From Gemmata palustris (GTDB taxonomy: Bacteria; Planctomycetota; Planctomycetia; Gemmatales; Gemmataceae), in assembly GCF_017939745.1 (NCBI RefSeq), contig NZ_JAGKQQ010000001.1, positions 1,736,001 through 1,800,000 of the forward strand: 64,000 nt of DNA, given 5' to 3'. The notes under the pieces are model-generated. The model had not been told where the DNA came from and searched no databases. It saw only the letters and a program-made list of their open reading frames with translations. The first letter of the stretch is position 1. Each line of letters begins with the position of its first letter. A program made the translations under genes and the position numbers. Shown here piece by piece: positions 17,174 to 27,129 of this stretch.

Positions 17174-19135
17174 TCAGAGGGGCTTGTGACGCTGGACACT
17201 TTTCGCAGTCATAGTCGGAAATGGGTACGGTACGAGGAACCGGCCCGGGCCGATCTGGGCGTTCGTATTGCGGCTCCGCACCTCATACCCCAGAGAACGC
17301 AGAAACACGGCGAACGGCCGCACTTCTGTCACCTTCATGCCCCAGGCTTTCGCCAGCTTCCGTGTCGTCAGTGTCTCACCGACCCCATCGCGTTGTAGGA
17401 CTCGGGCCACCGTCTCCCAACGCTCGTCGCGTGCCGCCTCGGTAGCGAGGCTCAAACTGCAGGAGACTCCATGCGGGTTGCGATAAAATCCGTTGATCTG
17501 AACCAGATCGGCACGCCCCGTGTGGCGAACCAGTTCGGCATCCAACGCCCTCCAGGAGGCCGAGAACAGCGCGTCATCGAGCCGGTCGCCCGTGAGAACG
17601 ATTCGCTCCAAGCCGACCGGCCACTGCACGGCGTCGCTCGGTGTCAGGGCGACCGTGAACACCGGCGGGCCGGGCACATGATCATGTGACAACCCGATGT
17701 GCCAGCAACGAGGCGTCCCGCCGACGGTGACCCACACGCTCGCTTCCGCTTCCGGGGCTTCAACCAGATTGAAGTTCGTGTCCCAATTCACGCCGTAGAT
17801 CCGCCGCCGGTCCGCCTGGATCGGTTCAGCAGGCGTTGCGGTGCGATACCCCGCGGTCGCGCGGTCCTGGTTCAGGCTCGTAAGCAGTCGTTTACGGCCT
17901 CGGAATCCGAGCGCGTCCTCTGGGCCCAGTGTCGGAAGCAAGAACGGGAACTCGGTTCCGAACACTTGTGCGCGGACGGCCAGAGCCAAGACGCGGGCGA
18001 AGTGGCACGGGACCGCGTTCCCGATCTGGGCGTTGACCTCACCCCGATTTCCGCACAGTTCATACCCGTCAGGTATCGTCTGAAGCCGCTTTTTCTCGGC
18101 GGCACTAAACGGTCGAGCTTCCCAGTGAAACGGCCCGGTAAACCCGCCCTCTTCCGCTTTCAGCGTCCGAACCGGGGCGGCCGGATCGGCCTTGTACAAG
18201 AAGTCGGAGAACTTCGACCGCCAGGCGAACACGGGTCTGGGGTGGCCGAGCCGCGCCGTGTAAAAGGTGTAGTTCAGCCCCGGCGGGATGTCCGTCAACA
18301 GGTGGCCGTAGCGCCCGCCCAACGTAACTCTCTGCTCGATCTCACTCACGGCCGCACCACTGACTGCGGTGTCGGACCGGAAGTGTGACCGACCGGACCC
18401 GGAATCGGGGCCGTGGGTCGGTGCCGGAAACCGAAATGTCACCCCGAGCTTTTTCCGCACCCCAACCAGGATCAACCGCTCCCGGTGCTGGGGCACGCCG
18501 AAGTCGGCCGCATCAAGAATACGGTGGGCCACCCGATACCCCGCCCCCGCGAACGCCGCCTGGACCTCGGCCCATGCCCGCCCGCCGTTCGCGCCGGTGA
18601 GGCCGGACACGTTCTCGAACAGGAATGCCTTCGGCCGGAGCGATTTGAGCAACCGAATGTAAGCACGGAACAGCGTTCCACGCTCCTCGTCGGTGCCGTT
18701 CACCCCCTGCGCGCGTCGGCCCGCCGCTGAAAACGATTGACAGGGCGGGCACCCGAGGATGAAGTCGAACGTGCCCTCGGCCGGGGGCTTGTACCGGGAG
18801 ACATCCTCTTCGCACACGTGTAGGGTTGGAAAGAGCCGGTTCGGTCCGGTGTTCGCGCGCAACGTTCGCGCGCAAGCCGCGTCATGTTCGACGACAACCT
18901 GAACATCAAAGCCCGCCTGGTGGAACCCGATGTCAAGCCCCCCGGCACCACTAAACAGGCTCAAGGTGCGTATCGGGGTCTGGCCCGGCGACGCGGACCA
19001 ACCGGCCAGCGCCTCCCCGAACCGGTCCGGCCAACCGGGCTCGAACGATGTGTCGAAGAACTCGTAGAGGTCGGGGCGTGGTTTCCCAGGGCGGTGGACG
19101 CCGTTAACGTGTACGCGGGCAGGTGCGTGCCTCAA
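17174..19135 (-). CDS. dcm: DNA (cytosine-5)-methyltransferase with long C-terminal extension
   Basis: 653 residues; first possible start is TTG 19135 because a stop lies just upstream. Motif I (LFSGAGGLDIGF, residues 59-71), catalytic motif IV (GCPPCQSFS, Cys 132), ENV motif VI (174-176), QHRERLILVGVR motif VIII and GNAVPCHFARVLA motif X are all intact, so the enzyme should be active. The TRD lies between motifs VIII and X. About 250 residues follow motif X, far more than the usual family length, and match no domain I know. It lies 55 nt after the split nuclease-helicase on the same strand, so the pair is probably one operon: a methylase that marks self DNA plus a nuclease-helicase. Confidence 0.9.
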   Translation of the reverse strand: MRHAPARVHVNGVHRPGKPRPDLYEFFDTSFEPGWPDRFGEALAGWSASPGQTPIRTLSLFSGAGGLDIGFHQAGFDVQVVVEHDAACARTLRANTGPNRLFPTLHVCEEDVSRYKPPAEGTFDFILGCPPCQSFSAAGRRAQGVNGTDEERGTLFRAYIRLLKSLRPKAFLFENVSGLTGANGGRAWAEVQAAFAGAGYRVAHRILDAADFGVPQHRERLILVGVRKKLGVTFRFPAPTHGPDSGSGRSHFRSDTAVSGAAVSEIEQRVTLGGRYGHLLTDIPPGLNYTFYTARLGHPRPVFAWRSKFSDFLYKADPAAPVRTLKAEEGGFTGPFHWEARPFSAAEKKRLQTIPDGYELCGNRGEVNAQIGNAVPCHFARVLALAVRAQVFGTEFPFLLPTLGPEDALGFRGRKRLLTSLNQDRATAGYRTATPAEPIQADRRRIYGVNWDTNFNLVEAPEAEASVWVTVGGTPRCWHIGLSHDHVPGPPVFTVALTPSDAVQWPVGLERIVLTGDRLDDALFSASWRALDAELVRHTGRADLVQINGFYRNPHGVSCSLSLATEAARDERWETVARVLQRDGVGETLTTRKLAKAWGMKVTEVRPFAVFLRSLGYEVRSRNTNAQIGPGRFLVPYPFPTMTAKSVQRHKPL

Positions 19136-19190
19136 AGCGGCTCACATACTCGGGTAAAGGACATCCGGTTAGCTGTACGACCGCGACGAT

Positions 19191-22100
19191 TCAGCGGAAA
19201 CTCCCCGTCACCACGGTCGGAGGCGGCATCAGGAGCCGAACGGTGTGACCGCCGATATTGACCCGTCCGATTTCGACGCTGCACAGCTCGCGCAACGCCT
19301 TCCACAGCATCGCCGCCTGGTAATGCTCGACCTCGGCCGGAATGTGGTCCAACAGCGTCTGCGCGCACACCACGATCAGCCGCTGCTGGACCCGAGAAAA
19401 GGCCACGTTGGCACGGTTCAGGTCGAGGATGAACTCGACGTTGGACTCGATCGCCGTCGGGTCGCTCACGGTCGCCGACACCACCACCGTGGGCCGCTCC
19501 CCGCCCTGGAGCCGCTCGACCGTGTCGATCGTGTCCACCACATGGTCGTCGCCGTGCGGCACCGTCAGGCGTGAGGTGAACAGACTCCGCTGTGCCCGGT
19601 GCGGCGTGATGACCGCAACCGACCGCAGCCCGAGGGGCGGGGCGGCCTGCAAGATCTGGTTAACGACTTCCAGTTCGGTCTCATTGCTCCGCTTCGAGCC
19701 GTCTTCGTCGTGGACGACCAGGAAGACGCCGATGTTCCACTTCCAGATGTCGTGCCAGAGCGACGACCCGCTAGTGGCCCCAGCCACGGCTTCGCGGTCC
19801 GGCCCGGTGAGTTCGATCTGGTCCTGCCGGTAGATCCGGGCGATCAACTCTCGCACCACTGGGGGGAGCCGAAACGTCTGCCGCAGAGCCGACCGACGCG
19901 CGGCGGCCGGCGGGACCAGCGGGCCGCCGACGGGACCAGCGGAGTCGATAATCCGCCGGACGGCGTCGTACGCGCTGGCGAACGGCTGGTAGAGCACGGT
20001 GGGCGGGCGGTCCTCGTTGTCCCAGTCGTGCGCGGTGATCGGGGCGAGTTGGCGGTGATCTCCGGTGAGCATCACCCGCCCATCGTCAGTGATCAATGTG
20101 GCCAGAGCGAGGAAGTGGGGGAACACCATCATGCTCGCCTCATCGACCACGAGGAGCGAACCTTTGAGACCGTTCCTATTGTTGTACGTCGTTAGTTTGT
20201 CCACCTCGCTGGCTAACTTGAGCAGCCCGGCCGTCGTCCCACCAAGGACGAGAACCCCGCCAGCGGTCAACTCGGTCAGCTTTTTCTTGGTCTTCAGGAC
20301 CGAAACGGCGAGCTTCTCGACCGTGCCCGCGACGCGGTTCATGGTTGGCTCACCCGAATGGACCTTCACGAGCCGAAGTGGGGGCATCGCAAACCCGCTG
20401 CTCGCCGCGTGGCCGGTGAACGCCACGGTGTAACGATCGATGCGGGCCATCAACTCGTCCAACGCCCGGTGCGTGTGGGCCGACAGCAGCACAATGTCCC
20501 CCGGTCCGCGACCGCACAAAATCCGCACGAGTACCGACAACGCGGTCGTCGTCGTTTTTCCGGTTCCCGGCGGCCCCTGAAGGAGTTGGACGCGGGTCGA
20601 GAGGCCGTCGAGCACCGCTTGCACCTGGTCCTTTTCCGGCGGTTGGTCGGCGGGCGGCAGGCGGAACGATTCGAGCAGCCCGCGGACCCGGTCGGTCTCG
20701 GCGACAGGCGGGGCCGGCAGTGCCGGCGGTGCCGGGTCGATCGGGTCGAACCAGTCGTACACCGCATAGACATCCTGGAGCCGCCCGTCGACACGTCGCG
20801 CGACGAAATCGGTGACGCTCTCGTCGAGCGTCGCGTAGCTGTCGGTAAACAGGACTTCGGCCTGCTTGCTGCCCCCGCTCGCCACGGTGTACGCGTCCGC
20901 CTCGGCGTACATGCTCTCCAAGGTCACGGCCCCCGTGGACCAGTCGATCGACTGGACGATGCAGGTACGGCCGACGCCGCTCGTGAGCTGGGCGACGGTC
21001 TGCCCGCGTTGTGGGTCGGAGTTCCACGGTGAGAGGCGGACGAACGAGCCGGCGGCAAACGAACACCGGGTCTCCAGGTCGGTCAGTTTCAGGCCGTTGA
21101 ACCCGTGCAACTCGATCCGCCCGGTGATCGTCTTCTTGTCCGCGCCCACGCCGACCTTGCGGAGCGGGAGGGTGCGGCCGAGCGGGACGCGCACGATCGG
21201 CGGGAGCAGGTGTTCCGCGATCCAGTTCGACTTCTTCACGTGCTGGTCGAGCCGCAGGAAGTCGAGGGCCGCCTTCGCCACGTCGTCGCGGTCGAGGTGG
21301 AAGTCGGGGAGGTCGGCGATGGTGACGACCGGTTTAACAATCTCGGCGTTCTTCGGATTTACGTTCTCCTCCAACCACCGCAGCGCGTGACACCGGGCGG
21401 CGAGGTAGGTTTTGAGCATGTTGGGCACCTTCGCCCGGTTGTACCTCTCGATCGAGTTCTTAAGCCGCGAGTCCTCCACTGTGGCGGGGTCCGGCAGTGT
21501 CCGCCAGACGGCGTGCCAGTACGCCGCCGGGAGCGAGTCGGAGAACCGGCTACGGATCTCGAACTGGTACTTCGTGCCCGTGCCCGGCTTGGCCCACCCG
21601 CCGGCCGCGTCGCAATCGAGCTGCGTCTTGAAGTCGAACACGTTCTGCGTGAACTCGTGGTCGAGGTCGCACGCGACGCCGTTCACCTTTCGTCGCCAGT
21701 GGTAGCGGCGGCCGTACCACCGCAGGGACGCCACCACGCCGAGCCCGCGGCCGGTCCACCCGAGGGCGAACCGACGGTCGATCTCGTCGCGGACGCACGA
21801 GTAGATGAGCTGCTCAAGGCCCTCGCGGCAGCCGAACAGTTGCTGGAGGCTTCCGAGCAGGTTCGACCCCGCCCGACAGCACCCCTCGATCAGTTGACGG
21901 ATCTCACCCTGGGACCAGACGTAGAAGTGTACCGGCACCGCGTCCTGCCCGGCCTCGTCCGCGATCAGGCCGACCAAGTTGTGGAAGAACCGCTGGATCA
22001 GTTCCCGCTCGGCCGCAGTGTCGTCCGCGTAGTTGTTCCCCTTCCAGGGTGCGGTCTTGAACTCGACCAGATCCCTGCCGCGGACGGCACGCGTGGGGGC

Positions 22101-22208
22101 GTCCTTCGTGAACCCCGATCGGCCCCTGTCGTCGCGCTTGTCGGAGATCTGTTCTAAGTGACTGTCCCATATGCCTCGAAATCGCCGTATTTTCGAGTTG
22201 TCACCCAC
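19191..22208 (-). CDS. SF1 (Upf1/Dna2-like) helicase half of a nuclease-helicase split by a MITE
   Basis: About 1005 residues. Walker A (GPPGTGKTTTT, near residue 543), DEASM motif II (LLVVDEASMMVF), the GDHRQLAP motif III and the C-terminal AAA_12-like block with GERPTVVVSATVSDPT and FSRVQQRLIVV are complete. The first 17 or so residues come from the MITE, which supplies the start at 22208; before insertion the frame ran on from the nuclease part. In the restored protein of about 1400 residues, the layout is Fe-S nuclease then helicase, as in Dna2 and Cas4-fused helicases. Whether this half is still made is unknown. Confidence 0.85.
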   Translation of the reverse strand: MGDNSKIRRFRGIWDSHLEQISDKRDDRGRSGFTKDAPTRAVRGRDLVEFKTAPWKGNNYADDTAAERELIQRFFHNLVGLIADEAGQDAVPVHFYVWSQGEIRQLIEGCCRAGSNLLGSLQQLFGCREGLEQLIYSCVRDEIDRRFALGWTGRGLGVVASLRWYGRRYHWRRKVNGVACDLDHEFTQNVFDFKTQLDCDAAGGWAKPGTGTKYQFEIRSRFSDSLPAAYWHAVWRTLPDPATVEDSRLKNSIERYNRAKVPNMLKTYLAARCHALRWLEENVNPKNAEIVKPVVTIADLPDFHLDRDDVAKAALDFLRLDQHVKKSNWIAEHLLPPIVRVPLGRTLPLRKVGVGADKKTITGRIELHGFNGLKLTDLETRCSFAAGSFVRLSPWNSDPQRGQTVAQLTSGVGRTCIVQSIDWSTGAVTLESMYAEADAYTVASGGSKQAEVLFTDSYATLDESVTDFVARRVDGRLQDVYAVYDWFDPIDPAPPALPAPPVAETDRVRGLLESFRLPPADQPPEKDQVQAVLDGLSTRVQLLQGPPGTGKTTTTALSVLVRILCGRGPGDIVLLSAHTHRALDELMARIDRYTVAFTGHAASSGFAMPPLRLVKVHSGEPTMNRVAGTVEKLAVSVLKTKKKLTELTAGGVLVLGGTTAGLLKLASEVDKLTTYNNRNGLKGSLLVVDEASMMVFPHFLALATLITDDGRVMLTGDHRQLAPITAHDWDNEDRPPTVLYQPFASAYDAVRRIIDSAGPVGGPLVPPAAARRSALRQTFRLPPVVRELIARIYRQDQIELTGPDREAVAGATSGSSLWHDIWKWNIGVFLVVHDEDGSKRSNETELEVVNQILQAAPPLGLRSVAVITPHRAQRSLFTSRLTVPHGDDHVVDTIDTVERLQGGERPTVVVSATVSDPTAIESNVEFILDLNRANVAFSRVQQRLIVVCAQTLLDHIPAEVEHYQAAMLWKALRELCSVEIGRVNIGGHTVRLLMPPPTVVTGSFR

Positions 22209-22245
22209 GATTTCTCAGGCTTTTTCGCACATATGGGACAGTCAC
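22158..22245. mobile_element. MITE copy 2 (88 bp) inside the nuclease-helicase gene
   Basis: Ends GTGACTGTCCCATATG, perfect over 16-17 bp. Flanked by an exact TAA duplication (22155-22157 and 22246-22248). About three quarters identical to copy 1, including CCTCGAAATCGCCGTA-like core. No coding capacity; it gives a stop to the nuclease half and a start to the helicase half. Confidence 0.9.
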
Positions 22246-23484
22246 TAAGAGTTCCGGGTCGGGTTCCCACCGGCCGGCGGTATCGACGAAGCGGGTATGC
22301 AAGCGGCCGTCGCTGCGGGTGACGTGGGCCGACAATGCCCCGATCCGGTTCTCGCTGTAGTCGTAGTCCACGGCCAGGTACACGCGCAGGAGTCGCCCGT
22401 TGTCGCCCTCGTGTGCGGGAAGGTGCCCGACCCCGGTGTTCGGGATCGATGCCACATCGTGTTCTTCCGCCGGTGCGGGCGAGCCCACGGCCGGCAGCGT
22501 GTGCCGGCGGGCCTTGGCCCTGACTTCCAAGAGTTTCAGGTTCTCGTCGAAGCCGGGATTGCGGAGAAGTGCTTCCACCGCCGGCGGGGGGAACACCGCC
22601 GGTTGTGCCAAGTCGTCGAGGGTCTTCAGCCCGGCGGCGTGGAGCAGCCGGGCCGAAACGGGTTCGATGCCGAGCAGCTCGGGTCGTCGTTGCCGAGCGC
22701 TCTCCGTCAGGCAGTGGACGTTGTAGATGCACCCGTCACACTTGGTATCGAGGCGGTAGCCGATGTCGCCGAGCGGCAGTGCGACCGCCCGATCGAGCCG
22801 ACCTCCGACATCGAGCAGCCGCTCGATGTCGGCTTCCTCGGACGTCAGGTCGAGTGCGGGCAGCGTGAGGATCGATTGGTTCGTGTTCCGGTCCTCGTCG
22901 ATACGGGCGATCATGCACTCGATCGAGTCGGCCGGTATCACCACGCCGCCAATGAGGACGGCTCGGCCCACCAACATCCGCTGGAGGAGCATGCGGTACA
23001 GTGCGACCTGAATGCGGTGGTACGTCCGGTCCCGCCGGCTGGCCTTACATTCCACGAGCCACAGCCGCGGACGGTCCGCGTTCCACTTCACGAGGACGAA
23101 GTCGATCAGCCCGGACACGGCGAACGCCCCGAGGTCGGCCTGGACCCGGACCTGACGCGCGTACGCGGGCATGCCGGGCGGGAGTTTGGCCAACTCTGCG
23201 GCGAAATCCTGCCACGTTACGTCGTCGTGCTTACCCTTGAGCAACCCGGCGGCCAGGTCGCGGAACCCGTTGTCGGTGAGTTCCTTTTCCCACTGGTCCT
23301 CGCGGTCCTTTCCGACCTGTGATAGAACGGGTTCGAGTGTGTTCAGCAAGCGGTCGAAGAACGGGAGCGGGCGGACCTCGCGGTCGTAGTGGACCTTCAG
23401 ATAGAACCGGCGGTCGCACGACTGGTGCCGGATGTACTCGCCGATGTCGTTGACCGTGATCGCCGTCAGGGCGGGCGTGTTCAT
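22201..23484 (-). CDS. Cas4/RecB-like Fe-S nuclease half of the split nuclease-helicase
   Basis: About 427 residues from ATG 23484 (GGAAGG site upstream). The PD-(D/E)XK core is clear: DFVLVKW with Asp near 127, LVECKAS near 142 and QVALYR near 162. Four cysteines fit the Cas4/AddB iron-sulphur cluster: Cys23 (HQSCDRRFY) and CDGCIYNVHC near 246-255. This is the TM0106/RecB-like family that sits N-terminal to SF1 helicases. The last 13 residues (TVPYVRKSLRNRG) are MITE sequence; the true frame would go on to helicase. It is transcribed away from the SNF2 helicase gene, the shared promoter zone being 23485-23775. Confidence 0.85.
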   Translation of the reverse strand: MNTPALTAITVNDIGEYIRHQSCDRRFYLKVHYDREVRPLPFFDRLLNTLEPVLSQVGKDREDQWEKELTDNGFRDLAAGLLKGKHDDVTWQDFAAELAKLPPGMPAYARQVRVQADLGAFAVSGLIDFVLVKWNADRPRLWLVECKASRRDRTYHRIQVALYRMLLQRMLVGRAVLIGGVVIPADSIECMIARIDEDRNTNQSILTLPALDLTSEEADIERLLDVGGRLDRAVALPLGDIGYRLDTKCDGCIYNVHCLTESARQRRPELLGIEPVSARLLHAAGLKTLDDLAQPAVFPPPAVEALLRNPGFDENLKLLEVRAKARRHTLPAVGSPAPAEEHDVASIPNTGVGHLPAHEGDNGRLLRVYLAVDYDYSENRIGALSAHVTRSDGRLHTRFVDTAGRWEPDPELLVTVPYVRKSLRNRG

Positions 23485-23775
23485 GAACGGGCTACCTTCC
23501 GGGCTAATTTCTGGTCGCAGTGGCGTACCGAGCGGTCGGCGTAAGTTCCACCCTCCATTAGGTGCATCGGCAAGCACCTTTTCCATGTCAGTTGTTCGCC
23601 CGCGCGTCGGAACAGACGGGCTGAGGCGAGTGCGACTGGAACGCGTTTGCCATAGTCCTGCAGGGATAGTAATCAGGTTAACAAGTGTCTGCCCGCGATC
23701 GCACCCGCTAGAATCTTGTCAACCACACCTGAGGTCGCCCGCACGATTCGGTCGCCTCCTGCCCGGGCCGCGATC

Positions 23776-26700
23776 ATGAGACTGATTCCGAATAGCGGCA
23801 GTAACCGCGTCCTTGACGTGCTGAAAGCCGTTCTGTTGCCGGGCTCCTCGGTCGACTTTGCTACCACCGAACTGTCTCTCTTCGCGTTCGCCGAACTCCG
23901 GGAACTGGTGACCGCCGCGGCCGAGTGCCGGCTGGTCCTCCCCGACCCCACGGCCCACAACCTCGCGCTCCTCGGCGGTGACGCCGACCGGCCGCGGCGG
24001 AACCAACTTACGGCCCGGGGGCTCGCCGCACACTGCTCGCGGTGGGTGAGCGCGAGCACCCGGGTCCAGCAAGCCCCGGCCCCGCTCCCGCAGTCGGCGA
24101 TCGTGGTTCATCCCCCAACCACCGGAGGAACCGCGGCCCTCACGGGGAATTGCCCGCTGACGACCGCTGGTCTGGGCCTGACGCCCGGCGACCTGTACGG
24201 TTTGATCCAGTTCGCGGAGTCGCCGGAAGAAGCGAAGCTCCTGGGCGGGTGGTTCACCCAGCTTTGGGAGGGCACCCGTGCCGGCGGGGATGCCAAAGGC
24301 CGGTTGCTCACGCGGCTCCAGGAACTGGTCGACCACCGACCCGCGGAGACCCCGTATCACCTCTCGCTCCTCAACCTCTTCCACCAGCACGGGGAGGAAC
24401 TGGACGAGGAGCGGATCGTCAAAACCGCAACCGGGATCAAGAACACTGCAATCTGGAAGAAGCTGTTCCGGTTCCAGCGGGACGGGGCGGTCGGCGCGAT
24501 CGACAAGCTGGAGCGGTTCGGCGGTTGCATCATCGCCGACAGCGTCGGCCTGGGCAAGACGTTTGAGGCACTCGCGGTCGTGAAGTATTACGAGCTGCGG
24601 AACGACCGCGTGCTGGTGCTTTGCCCGAAACGCCTGCGGGACAACTGGACCCTGTACAAGGCCAACGACCGCCGCAACGTGCTGGCCGGCGACCGCTTCC
24701 ACTACGACGTACTAAACCACACCGACCTGTCCCGCGACGAGGGGATGTCCGGCGACACCAACTTGGCCCACATCAACTGGGGCAACTACGACCTCGTCGT
24801 CATCGACGAGTCCCACAACTTCCGCAACAAGAAGACCCCCAAGGCGGGCGGCGAGACCCGGTACGACAAGCTGATGCGGCGGATCATCAAGGACGGGGTG
24901 CGCACCCGCGTACTGATGCTCTCCGCGACCCCGGTGAACAACCGGCTTGCCGACCTGAAGAACCAGATCACCTTCGCCACGGAGGGCAACGACGCGGCCC
25001 TCGCCGAACAGGGCGTCGGGAGCGTCGAGGCGACCGTCCGCCTGGCCCAGGCCCAGTTCAATAAGTGGCTGAAGCTGGACGAGGCCGACCGCCGCCCGGC
25101 CCGACTGATGGACATGCTCGGGTTCGATTACTTCCAGCTCCTCGACCTGCTCACCATCGCCCGGTCCCGAAAGCACGTCGAGAAGTATTACGGCACTAAG
25201 GAAACGGGCAAGTTCCCCGAGCGGCTCAAGCCGGTGAACATCAAGGCCGACGTGGACGCGGCCCGCGAGTTCCGGCCGATCGCCGAGATCAACGACGAGA
25301 TCCGCCGCCTGAACCTCAGCTCGTACGCCCCGCTCCAGTACGTCCTCCCGGCCAAGCAGGCGGCATACGACAAGAAGTACAGCCAGCAGGTGAAGGGCGG
25401 CACGGGGCTGTTCAAACAGAGCCAGCGGGAGGAGAGCCTGATCCAGTTGCTCCGGGTCAACGTCCTCAAGCGGATGGAGAGTGCCGTCCCCGCCTTCGCC
25501 CTCACGGTCGAGCGGCACCTCCGCGATGTCCAGGGCGTGCTGGGTCGGATCGACGCCCACGCGGCCGAGGTCGAAGAGGTCGACATCGAAGACGTGGACA
25601 TCGACGCCCCGGAGTTCGAGACGCTGTTGGTCGGCAACAAGGTCAAAGTCCTGCTCAAGGACGTGGACCGGGTTCGCTGGCGGCAGGAGCTGGTGGAGGA
25701 CCGCGACCGGCTGTCCCAGTTGCTCGCCGCCGCTCGTCAGGTGAAGCCCGACCGCGACGCGAAACTGCGCGAACTGAAGAAGGTGATCGAGGAGAAGGTG
25801 CGGAACCCGATCAACCCGGGGAACCGGAAGGTGATCGTCTTCACCGCCTTCGCGGACACCGCCCAGTACCTCTACGACTGCCTCGCCCCGTGGGCCGGGC
25901 GGCTCGGCCTCCAGACGGCGATGGTGACCGGCTCGGGCCGCAACCGTTGCACCCTCCCGGACCTCCACACGGACATGTCCACCATCCTGTCGGCGTTCGC
26001 CCCGCGGGCCAAGGAGCGGCCCGCGGACATGGCGGCCGAGGGCGAGATCGACCTGCTCGTCGCCACCGACTGCATCTCCGAGGGGCAGAACCTCCAGGAC
26101 TGCGACTTCCTGGTGAACTACGACATCCACTGGAACCCCGTCCGCATCATCCAGCGGTTCGGCCGGATCGACCGCATCGGGTCGCCCAACGCGGTCATCC
26201 AGCTCGTCAACTTCTGGCCCAACATGGAGCTGGAAGAGTACATCAACCTCGAACAGCGGGTGAGCGGCCGGATGGTGCTCCTCGACATCTCCGCGACCGG
26301 CGAGGAGAACGTCATCGAGCAGCAGTCCGGCAACCAGATGAACGACCTGGAGTACCGCCGGAAGCAGTTGCTCAAGCTCCAGGACGCCGTCATCGACGTG
26401 GAAGACCTGTCGAGCGGCGTGTCAATCTCCGACCTGACGCTGAACGACTTTCGCATCGACCTCGCCCGGCAGCCGAAGGAGCGGCGGGCGCAGCTGGCGA
26501 CGCTCCCGCTGTGCACGTTCGCGGTTGTCACCGGCGGGCTCGGCGAGAACCCGGTGCCGCCGGGGGCGATCTTCTGCCTCCGGGCGGTCGGCGAGACCGC
26601 GAACAAGCCGGCCGAGCCCGGCTACCCGCTCGCCCCACATTACCTCGTTCAAGTCGCGGACGACGGGACCGTCCTGTACCCGTTCAGCCAGGCCAAGGCC

Positions 26701-27129
26701 ATCCTCGATCACCTGAAACGCCTCTGCGCCGACCAGGCCGCACCGGACGCCGCCGCGTGCGACCGCTTCGACAAGCTCACCCGGCACGGCGAGCGGATGG
26801 AGCACTACCAGAAACTGCTCGCCGCCGCCGTCGCGTCGGTCGTCGGCAAGAAGGAGGAGCGGTCTACTGCGAGCCTGTTCATGCCCGGCGGCACCCACGC
26901 CCATAAGGGCGAGTTCGCGGGGATGAACGATTTCGAGGTGGTAGCCTACGTCGCAATCCTGCCGGCCGAAGTGACCGGCGTTTCGCCTCAACAGAATGCC
27001 GACGCGGTCGCTATTCGCGCGCGTGCCGAAGAGATCGTCCGCGGCTGGCGGGAGCAGGGCCGGACGCGGGCCGCCCTTGCCCGCGAGTTTCAACAGATGC
27101 TCGGGATCAGTGACGGGGAGCCCAAATGA
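23776..27129 (+). CDS. SNF2-family helicase of a type III-like restriction/defence operon
   Basis: About 1117 residues. Start ATG 23776 is chosen because MRLIPNSGSNRVLDVL is the usual N-terminal opening; a TTG at 23716 is also open. Motif I is IADSVGLGKTFEAL (residues 254-266), motif II VVIDESHNF (341-348), motif III LMLSATPVNNR (near 380), motif VI QRFGRIDRIGS (793-803). An acidic insert (VEEVDIEDVDIDAPE) and a charged helical linker sit between the RecA lobes. The N-terminus resembles a degenerate PLD-like domain without HxK. The last 30 residues (GWREQGRTR, QMLG, PK) are almost the same as the C-terminus of Res in this operon. First gene; it overlaps the PIN gene by ATGA. Confidence 0.85.
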   Translation: MRLIPNSGSNRVLDVLKAVLLPGSSVDFATTELSLFAFAELRELVTAAAECRLVLPDPTAHNLALLGGDADRPRRNQLTARGLAAHCSRWVSASTRVQQAPAPLPQSAIVVHPPTTGGTAALTGNCPLTTAGLGLTPGDLYGLIQFAESPEEAKLLGGWFTQLWEGTRAGGDAKGRLLTRLQELVDHRPAETPYHLSLLNLFHQHGEELDEERIVKTATGIKNTAIWKKLFRFQRDGAVGAIDKLERFGGCIIADSVGLGKTFEALAVVKYYELRNDRVLVLCPKRLRDNWTLYKANDRRNVLAGDRFHYDVLNHTDLSRDEGMSGDTNLAHINWGNYDLVVIDESHNFRNKKTPKAGGETRYDKLMRRIIKDGVRTRVLMLSATPVNNRLADLKNQITFATEGNDAALAEQGVGSVEATVRLAQAQFNKWLKLDEADRRPARLMDMLGFDYFQLLDLLTIARSRKHVEKYYGTKETGKFPERLKPVNIKADVDAAREFRPIAEINDEIRRLNLSSYAPLQYVLPAKQAAYDKKYSQQVKGGTGLFKQSQREESLIQLLRVNVLKRMESAVPAFALTVERHLRDVQGVLGRIDAHAAEVEEVDIEDVDIDAPEFETLLVGNKVKVLLKDVDRVRWRQELVEDRDRLSQLLAAARQVKPDRDAKLRELKKVIEEKVRNPINPGNRKVIVFTAFADTAQYLYDCLAPWAGRLGLQTAMVTGSGRNRCTLPDLHTDMSTILSAFAPRAKERPADMAAEGEIDLLVATDCISEGQNLQDCDFLVNYDIHWNPVRIIQRFGRIDRIGSPNAVIQLVNFWPNMELEEYINLEQRVSGRMVLLDISATGEENVIEQQSGNQMNDLEYRRKQLLKLQDAVIDVEDLSSGVSISDLTLNDFRIDLARQPKERRAQLATLPLCTFAVVTGGLGENPVPPGAIFCLRAVGETANKPAEPGYPLAPHYLVQVADDGTVLYPFSQAKAILDHLKRLCADQAAPDAAACDRFDKLTRHGERMEHYQKLLAAAVASVVGKKEERSTASLFMPGGTHAHKGEFAGMNDFEVVAYVAILPAEVTGVSPQQNADAVAIRARAEEIVRGWREQGRTRAALAREFQQMLGISDGEPK

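Noticed and set aside
22140-22260. Operator or regulatory hairpin in front of the helicase gene.
   Set aside because: The palindrome is a MITE with an exact TAA duplication and a second copy at 8.6 kb.
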